From contig CM033745.1 of NCBI GenBank assembly GCA_019671005.1, forward strand, positions 35,695,834-35,759,833: a DNA stretch of 64,000 nt, given 5' to 3'. Under the pieces are notes generated by a model. That model did not search any database, was not told the origin of the DNA, and was given only the letters and a program-made list of their open reading frames with translations. Positions within the stretch are counted from its first letter, which is position 1. Each line of letters begins with the position of its first letter. The translations under genes and the position numbers were made by a program. Origin of the DNA: Hibiscus mutabilis (Eukaryota; Streptophyta; Magnoliopsida; Malvales; Malvaceae). Of this stretch, positions 56,071 through 64,000 are shown piece by piece.

Positions 56071-57489
56071 TTTAAATTATTTTGTTAAAAAATTTCACAA
56101 AATTAAACACAAAAATCATTTTTTGGGAGATTTTGAGGTGTTTGTTCAATGAAGCATTGTTTTGACAAGACGAACAACATACCTCAAAACTAGCATCATT
56201 AAACAACCATTTGAGTAGATCGAAGTATTAGCATGTCAAACTTTTAAATGGATTTTTATCGATTTTGAGTGACTTTTATGAAAAAACAAGCCGATTCGAA
56301 GGAAGATTATCTTGTTACAAATTACGATTGGTGACGGTGGCTATTTATGCACAACAACGATCGGAAGTTTCAATGCTAAAAATTGAAACGTTTAAAGTTT
56401 ATTTATAAAATGATATACAACTGAAAATCAACGGGAAAGAAAACGATCATCTCATCACGTCATTAATCGGTTAACAAACCAAAGTTATAATTGAATTCTA
56501 AATAGAAAATTCAATGATACAATCTATCAATTTAATGTTCGATGATAAAATTAGTACAAATCTTAAAATTAAGTGGTATCTAGAGTAATTTACATATAAA
56601 TTTGATACTAAGATAAAACATTGTCCCTGTTTTTATTTTATAAAATAAATTATATCATCAATGAATAGATAAACTAATTAAATATTAATTATTCAAATTT
56701 AGATTTTGAAGATAATAAACTAAGAGTTATACACTATATTTTACATTTATAATATAAAATTTAAACTCTAAATTCATAAACTCTAAAATAAACCATGTAA
56801 ACTTTGTATATCAAATATGTTTTTCATAAATTGATTAAATATTGTATTTGAATGAGTCAAACTCGTGTGGTAAACGGTGAGAGATAAAAGATAGGTTGAG
56901 GGCAGGTGAACCGTGAAGAAATCACCGCAGGTCAGCTCGCATCTTAAAGATACACGTGGATATGACAAATGCTTGTGAGAGGCAACGTTTTTCTCGTGGT
57001 GGTGACTTTAGAATTGCCGCCTTTCTTTTAACAATTCATTTTTATTCAAGAAATAAATAAATAACTTTAAATAAATAAATAAATAAATACATGAGCGGAA
57101 AAATCCGGAAAAGAGTCACGGGTGAGATAAGACTCGACTCCTAATGTAATGTGAGAAACAATAAAGTATCTGATAATTTTCTGAATTTAATTTTTATTCT
57201 TTTGTTTATATTATTTCTTGAATTTATTAGTTTTTTTTTATTTTTAATAATGTTGTACATTCTTAAAGAATTGTATGACTAAAGTTTTAAATTCTTAAAT
57301 TTATATGAACAAAAATTCGCCTATAAATTAAGAAATAGTACTAATTTTCCTAATATATAAATAGTACTAAATTTAAAGATCAAATTTACATTATTCCGAA
57401 AGAAAACGGTTGGCGGAACATTGGAAACACGATTGGCGGGCGGGTCGGCTCTGACTTTTACTGACAAGTAACGGAGCGGGCATGACTTC
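56070..57489. other. Unassigned AT-rich DNA with AAAT microsatellite
   Basis: No gene was seen. An AAAT-type microsatellite lies at about 57048-57091, and a short GC-rich patch (GGCGGGCGGGTCGG) near 57437. Confidence 0.5.
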
Positions 57490-57870
57490 TAAGACCGTAA
57501 ACAAATCGAACAAAATAAAAGTATGTTTATATTTGTTTGTTTAATTTTAACCGAATAATCGAACGAACGCGAATAGTTAAATGAACATATTTTTTATTTG
57601 TGTTTGATCGTTAAGAAATGTAGTTTTGTTCATATTTGTTCGTTAAAATGATAAACGAACGTAAACAAACACAAATAAATACAAAAGAATATTGAGTATT
57701 GTTTATTTTTTCTTTTTAATTCATATTTTTAATATATGCTTTTAATTTTTTTAATGTAATAATTTGTATGAAAAATAATAAATATATATGGACATATGTG
57801 AATAAATTTAAACGAACATAAACGAAAGATTACCGAACGTTCACGAGCATTAATGAACGAATAAAACTGT
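57490..57870. mobile_element. Second GTTCGTTTA-rich inverted-repeat element
   Basis: Begins GACCGTAAACAAATCGAAC and ends near GAACGAATAAAACTGTTG. The inside is full of facing TTTGTTCGTTAAAATG and ACGAACGTAAACAAAC units. It is related in style to 3687-3910 but longer and more decayed. Exact ends and target duplication are not clear. Confidence 0.5.
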
Positions 57871-57879
57871 TGATTGTCA

Positions 57880-59132
57880 AAATAGACAAGAGTTGGAGAT
57901 GGGGATTTGATAGTGGTTGGGATGGTTGCTCTGGGTTGGAGCCTGTGTATTACCCTTGCTTTTAGGGTGGTTGTGGTGTCTAGAATGGAGGAGAGCCCTT
58001 CTCTCTTGTTGCATGTCCAGTTTTATAATACTTGGGCAGGTGTCATGATGGGTTATCATGGTACACTAATTGGACTGGCTATAACTTGACGTTCTAAGTT
58101 CCCCTCGTCTTCTGTACTGGGAACGTGTGTAAGCGTGTGACCGTCGAATGAGACATCGTCTTGCTTGCAGTCTTGTTTGTTCACCACAGATTGCAAAGGT
58201 ACCACCCAGTTCGTAGGTGATCCTGTGTGTAATGGTTCACACGCGTTGCTATGCCCATCGCCAGATGTCCCTTATGTTACACCGTCTGTAGTCTCACTCC
58301 AGTTTTGATATGTGGTAGATTGTGTTTATAAGTACTAACAATTATCCCCAGGTGAGGAAAGGTTATAAAGTGACCTTGACGAGCCTAAAGGTTTTTATAG
58401 ATGGCTCTTTAGAGTGAGGGTTTTGTGGTAAAAGACTTTCAAATTTGAATGGCAGCCTGTTTTTTATAAGGGTTTTGAAAGTTATATGAAGCGTCGCGTG
58501 ATAGTTTTTCAGAATAGATCGTTTAATTTTATTTAAGGATAAATCGTTGCGTTCAAAATGTTAATTGTTTTCTTAGAGGTATTGGAGTGTCAGGGCCTTT
58601 GTTCGTTGTTGATTATTTTCACCATCTGTTTAGTGTCCAAAAGAGAGGAGGTCGCGGTCACTCTCATGTTTTAGAGAGGTATGTACTCTAAAAAATATTT
58701 GGTTGTATTGGTTAGAGGGGAAGGGCCCTAATGGCTGGGACGAAGGAGATTGGGATGTGTTTCCAGAGGGCTCCTTGAAGAACTTGTCATGTTGCGTGAA
58801 AGCATGGCCTTTTGGTGAAAACGGGAAAATGAATGGGTTGCTGGAAGTCTTCTGGTGGTAAAGCGAACCAGAGTATTTGTTTTCTGAATATATCGGCACT
58901 TGTTCTCATTTTGGAAACATCGCGAGGAAAGTGCTCCCTCGAATGGGGTTTATGAAGAATCTACTCTCATTGCCCCGAAGGGTTTTACTAACGTGATTGC
59001 ATTTGGTTCTGATCGCAGTAAGGGGAAGAGAAAATGGGTGGTTTCGAATTCGCCCGCTGTATCGAGTCTAGAAGAGGAAGGGAGTTGCTTGCGTTTTAAA
59101 CGCATGTTAAAATGGAGAATAGATATTGGTAA
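57880..59132 (+). other. Unrecognised, possibly decayed coding DNA
   Basis: G/T-rich sequence with several partial frames but no domain that I recognise. It continues after the solo LTR at 60663, since the target duplication GGTAA joins GATATTGGTAA to TGGCGTGCC. The joined phrase reads like WRIDIGNG, which loosely resembles a motif near the end of plant LINE polyproteins. That is too weak for a call. Confidence 0.3.
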
Positions 59133-60657
59133 TGTTGGGAAACGTCAGTACACCCCATGGCACAATAGAAAAATTATCCGGCGTAATCCACCAGTGATCC
59201 ATGTACAAGGGACGAATTTAGGGTGATGAAGGATGAAACGTTACCTTAATAAATCTGGAATCTGGAAATCCGTAGAGAATTCGGAATAACCAAATCGAAT
59301 CCGAGTTGTCACAATAGTGTTCCGACCTCTATGCAGTCCACCCGAATGAAACGAACAATATTTTCTCTTCTCTAACTATTAGAGAGGGTTTTTCAAAAAA
59401 CTGGAATAAATGGCTGCTAGACCTTATGCCTTTATACATCATTTAAAAACCTAATTCTAATTAAATTTAGATTAAAAAATATACAATATATTTAATCAAA
59501 TATAATTAAATATGTAGACTGATTCTACTTTAATTAGGTTTCTTTTAGAGATATATATATATATATATATATACTTTAATAATATTTGATAATTACAATA
59601 ACTTATCAAATATTAACATATATATATATATATATGAAATTATCCATAATTATAATAATTATAACAATTTCAGTTTCTCACTAATTACATGTACAACAAG
59701 TTTGTACACATGCTATCTAATCGATATTTGTTCATTTCAATCATAAGGTGTGACCCTTGTAGGTTCATGTAACGTTAGCAGTAATATCCATAACAATTCT
59801 AATATTACAAGCAACTAGTGGCATCTAGAAATACATCATTGCTACCTAAGTTACATGAAATCGTGGTTCTATTTAACCTTTTTTCCGTGATTAACTTTTT
59901 TATGTATTTCATCGTTTTTTCCTCATATCTAGATCAGACACAAGTCATGGATTAGTCACACTTGTATAGTCCAGCTAATGTTTCTTGATATCTTGAGTAG
60001 ACTATTATAAACGAATAATTATGATATCCCATATCAATTTATTCGAGCATGGCCATGCATTTTCTAGTCTCACTCAATCAAGTGGCCTATGATATTACTC
60101 CTATTATGTAGGTGGGAAAAATCCTATCCTAATCAACCATATTTCACTACATAGATTATGACATATCCAATATCAGTCTTTATAGTGTAGTCAGTTACGG
60201 CACACGTTTGACCGTATCAAAATATGTCACTCACGATGTTGAAATAATGATGATCTCAAGTCCGAGGATCATACGTGTAGTTATCACCATAAGCAATGTT
60301 GTGATTGTCACATAATAATCCAAGAAACATGCTCATAGTGGGTCAGTCCAGTATGTTGTTCCTTAACACATAGTTATGTATTGATTTTGAGATCTTCATG
60401 TCAATGACAACACTTTGTCATCAATCAACTACATATTAATATTAATACATTATTGGTGTCCAAGCCCACAATAATTCTTGACTAATGACATTCAAGAATA
60501 ACTATATTATTCTAAGGACTTTATTATAATTCAGTTTATTTATAGATACACAGAATAAGATTGAAATAATAATAGTGGCTTTATTTTAATAAACAAGATA
60601 AAATAAGTATGTCTTTTACAACCATCTCATGATTGGTCTTTGGGCATACTCCAACAG
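59133..60657 (-). mobile_element. Solo LTR, copia-like
   Basis: The plus strand starts TGTTGGGAAACGTC and ends ATACTCCAACA, flanked by the 5-bp duplication GGTAA (59128-59132 and 60658-60662). In minus sense it starts TGTTGGAGTATGCCCAAAGA, a start common to a widespread group of plant LTRs that I associate with Copia. It is 1525 bp, with (AT)n runs near 59555 and 59620. No internal region is present. Confidence 0.85.
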
Positions 60658-60662
60658 GTAAT

Positions 60663-63165
60663 GGCGTGCCATGAATATTGGGAAAGAGACCATTGGTTGA
60701 TTTTGGGATTACCGAAATTTTGACTGAAGTAAAATGTGACACCCTATCTGTTTTGCTCGCACTTCTGAATTTCTCTTTTGTTGTTGCGGGTGGTGCTACT
60801 AGGAGCGCTATTTTCGTCTGTTTGGGTGATGACCTTCATACCATTTGTGTGCCTTCAGGTATTCTAAGTGATGCATTATTGCTCTTTGGGTTTGGAAATT
60901 TTGCTGTTCAGCTTGTGACAAGGTTTTGTTTATTTGTCTTACTTACGGGGCTAATTGTTACGGATTCTATTATTGTTTGTTGCTTTGCCAAAGATATGCT
61001 CCTTGGGGTTCTGCTTATTGATTTTGCGTTTGTTTTGAGTACTGCGATGACTTCTTTGGGGGCATTTGCATGCTGATGTTTCTCTGTGTCAAGGTCAGCA
61101 AAGCCCTCGCGCCTGTTTCAAGAACCACTTTTAATAGATCCTAGGGGAGTTCTAGTATTGCAGTTTGGGTTGGTTGTTTTATCCAGCGATAGTATTCGGA
61201 AGGCTATAATTAGCCTTTTGTAGTAAAAGATGTCAAGAGGCCGTGTAGTTGAAAAATCTTGAGTGCAGGACTCTCCGAGTGCTTTTTCCTATTAGTGTTC
61301 GCTTCTACAGTGGGCGGAGACGGTAGAGTCAGTGGCATATTGCTGAGGCGGATAATTTGTGTTGGGGTTTGACCGCTCTCCCCTTGGTGCAGAGCAGAAG
61401 TTTTTGGAGCCGAAAATAGGAGAGACTTTTGTCATCTCGGTGTGTTCTGCCTACTAAATTAAGAATCACGAATTGGCGAAACGTCCTAAATGATTTATCC
61501 CGTTCCCCCCATTTGATTATCAACGAGATTGATCGTTTGTCAGCTATGGTGCTGGGTACCGCAGTGATAAACAAATGCGGCTCAAACCAAAGATTTGGAG
61601 TAATGAACTCCTTTTGCAAAATTAGGTGTTTTGGAGTAATATGAAGAAGGCTTTGACGGTTAAAATTCGCAAATTTTTTTGTACATTCGTAGTTTTTGTG
61701 TTGTACTAGCATGTTAATAATAATGTTTTTGTTAGGGTGGGTTGCTTCCCTTAGTAAGAAATTTGTGAGTTTTTGTTTCATTTTGAATCGTGTGTTAATG
61801 ACAATTATTATCTCTCACTTGTTTCGTAAATGTTACTTTGATTTTTGTATGTGTTTTGCTTTGTTTCTCATAAGACGATATTGCTTTCCCGAAGCAAGTT
61901 GTGTTTTGGCGTTGTAGTTAATTTTGAGAGGATTTTTGCTTCTAGGTAATAAAATATTATATTTTAATGTTCGCCATTTTCAAGTAAGTGACATATGTGG
62001 CGAGACTGGATTTTCTTCGTCTTTTTCTTTCGAATATGTTCGCAATTAACTTTGTAGTAGACCTACTTGAATGGTCGTGCAAGGAATTTGGTTGCGTGTA
62101 TCTGCTTTCATTATTGAAGGTTTGTGATACACAGGAATAACAGACTGTCTTTTGTTATATGCTCACATATTTATTTAGGGTAAAGGAACTTCGCTTCTTT
62201 TGAGGGTCATATGTACTGTGTGGTGTATTATGCATTGGGGGGTTCATGCCCCCTGCTTGAGATGGTGACTAAGTTTGCTATCTCTATTATTATATAATTT
62301 CGAGATCACGGTGGATCTCTGATAAGTCGCTTATTTACAGCAGAATGATGTACAAAGTCAATAGATCTCACTAAATACAAATTAAGCAGAATGATATACC
62401 ATTAAATTTAGAATATGGTAAGGCCACCCTTAGATGGGGAGTGAATCCTTTGATGGGTGTCGCAATGTCTTTAGTTCACGAATTTTTCCAAAGGACAAAC
62501 ATTTATTTCAATGCAAAAATTATTTTAGTGTTTTTTTTTATCTCTATCAGGAAGTTTTTGATTTCTTTAGTTGTGATATCAACTATATAAGCCAAAACAA
62601 TTCTATCCCCACCTCTTGGTATGTACTTGCATTACTTTAGTCTATCCTCTGTTGTAGAATGAATTTTTACTTGAGGTTTGAGTTGCTACAATGATTATAA
62701 TTATCTATATAGGATGGCACCGTTTAAGCTGTCGTTTTCGTTATAGCTCCGATGTTTCATTTTGTATTTTGTTATTTATTGTGTGCTGATGTCGAAAAGG
62801 AATTCTACCTTTCTTGTAGAAGTGGATTTGCAAAAGTAATTCTTTTTCTTGGTGTGCAATGCACTTACGAGGCTTCTTCCCCCTGGGGTATGATTTCTCT
62901 AGTTGCAATTGCGCTTTGTTGCTATTCCATTATTTGTAGTCTTTGGCTATATTGGCTATTAGCATAATCCGTTTTACTATACCTTGTTAGTTCATTAGTT
63001 GTACAATTTTTGGCTATAATTATGCTCTTTGAAATTCGTGTATTATGTTTGATGCGTGTTTAGCTTTTATGGTGATTTAGAAATTCGAGGCAAACTATGA
63101 TGAAAAAAGAAAGTTTTGATAGGCTTTGCCAAGTGTATAGGACTATTTATGTGTTTATCAATAAA
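60663..63165 (+). other. Unrecognised, possibly decayed coding DNA, right part
   Basis: Continues the block at 57880. Two frames (60678-61076 plus; 61329-61781 minus) are open but have no recognisable domain, and the first is rich in Phe/Leu/Val because of T-rich codons. One piece (CVLPTKLRITNWRN, near 61450) loosely resembles the zinc region of LINE polyproteins. No A tail or target duplication was found to prove it. Confidence 0.3.
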
Positions 63166-64000
63166 TGTAACACCCTTTTTCCCATATTTGTTACCAAATA
63201 CGAGTCAGAGATGTTACTAAACAAATTTAAAACAATTTTTTTCTAAGCAAGTTAAATCGGTTGTCTGCGCTATCCTTACTAAAAAATTTATATAAAATTT
63301 TATAGACATTGAAATTTCATTCCATAAATTTCTAAGTAAACTAGATTCATTCAGCTATTTAATCATATAAATTAATAACTCAAATTCATCATACAAAAAT
63401 TCAAAGAAATTCCTAGATTCACGTCACAATGAAATTTTTCTGGAATTCTGCTGCCCTATTTTTCTGACCCTTCCTCGATTAAAAATTCATAACTTTTAAT
63501 ATACAAACCGAAATCAGTCACCGTTTGTCTTAAAAGAAACTAGACTCAATTTCCAGTTTACACATATAAGATTCACTCTCAAATTCAACTTATGGAATTT
63601 ATGCTGATTTTTCAAAACCACTGCATTTGTATAATTCTTGAACAAAATTATGTCTTTCTCCACTATAAGCATATTATTCACTAATAACTTAGTCCTCCAT
63701 ACTATTAGAAATGTATCAAGGCTCACCATGATCATTATCCACATCATATGAGTTATTAAGCCAATCATTCTTTAGTCACAAATTATTACAAGCCATAATT
63801 AATTTGTACATGCCATATAGTATATCCAATTAAAAGGATAGATGTCATAACTGTGATTAGAGTGGTATACCTTCAAATTTAGCATATGATGCTCAGCTAC
63901 TCTCTCCTTGGTACTCCTTTAAAACCTACGCGTGAACATCATCACACGCTAAGTATATACTTAGTGAGGCAATAATCTTTAACCAAGTGCAATTAACATA
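63166..64000 (-). repeat. Edge of another Tekay-type LTR, runs off the window
   Basis: Starts TGTAACACCCTTTTTCCC after a non-related flank. It resembles the plus-strand start of the 5.3-kb solo LTR (TGAAACACTCCCTACCC.., then GTGTTATCAGAC there and ATGTTACTAAAC here). It also has the hairpin/pyrimidine-AG module of the Tekay LTRs at 63926-63964, in minus sense. The other end is outside the window. Confidence 0.6.

Noticed and set aside
58100..58300. A tRNA gene in the GC-richer stretch
   Set aside because: No A-box/B-box pair at proper spacing and no cloverleaf with a CCA-compatible acceptor stem could be drawn.
58900..59226. Plus-strand reading frame of 108 codons
   Set aside because: It crosses the border of the solo LTR at 59133, so its last third is LTR sequence; a chimera, not a gene.
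60678..61076. Plus-strand frame of 132 codons with hydrophobic product
   Set aside because: Its hydrophobic look follows from T-rich codons, with no domain, no splice context and no conserved start; the true flank is upstream of the solo LTR.
61329..61781. Minus-strand frame of 150 codons
   Set aside because: No recognisable domain, no promoter or intron signals, and it overlaps a weakly LINE-like plus-strand stretch.

Overview
The window is plant nuclear DNA, most likely from a eudicot. It is AT-rich, carries one spliced plant-type gene, and is dominated by nested Ty3/gypsy LTR retrotransposons of the Tekay/Del (chromovirus) and Athila types. LTR style and GTATCGATAC-type LTR motifs are compatible with Malvaceae, but that is only a weak inference. 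No prokaryotic operon, CRISPR array, tRNA or rRNA gene was seen.

Layout. 1-3680: stacked tandem-repeat families, then a polypurine tract and an LTR-like block with a TATA box, read as the 3' end of a Tat/Ogre-like element. 3687-3910: a small inverted-repeat element. 3936-28335: Tekay-like element A on the minus strand, with 3' LTR 3936-6610 and a pol split by an 18.4-kb insertion. That insertion (8223-26600, target duplication ACCAT) is an Athila element in an LTR-internal-LTR-internal-LTR arrangement, on the minus strand. 28336-42200: Tekay-like element B on the plus strand, inserted in the gag of A. B is itself interrupted by a 5.3-kb solo LTR (32694-38027) and a solo Athila-type LTR (38454-39790), and it lacks a 3' LTR. 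42200-44400: unassigned DNA with one exon-like fragment. 44429-47384: the only convincing host gene, a six-exon SNF7/VPS32 (ESCRT-III) gene on the minus strand, with a Tourist-like MITE in intron 1 and a G-box upstream. 49348-55941: element C, a gag-only element with two LTRs, a primer site and a polypurine tract but no recognisable pol. 55942-64000: unassigned AT-rich DNA, a second small inverted-repeat element, a copia-like solo LTR (59133-60657, target duplication GGTAA) and the edge of another Tekay-type LTR running off the window.

How the parts relate. Insertion order can be read from target duplications and split reading frames: A first; then Athila and B into A; then two LTR elements into B, each reduced to a solo LTR. 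All retrotransposon genes here are broken, so the elements should not be autonomous as written. Many breaks in the Athila copies are single-base indels, some of which may be consensus errors. The most interesting signals are structural: (1) a hairpin followed 23-30 nt later by a pyrimidine-AG, kept in position but not in sequence across five Tekay-type LTRs; (2) duplicated polypurine-plus-hairpin modules and four CTAGAG/CTCTAG hairpins in the Athila 3' region; (3) the three-LTR Athila array.
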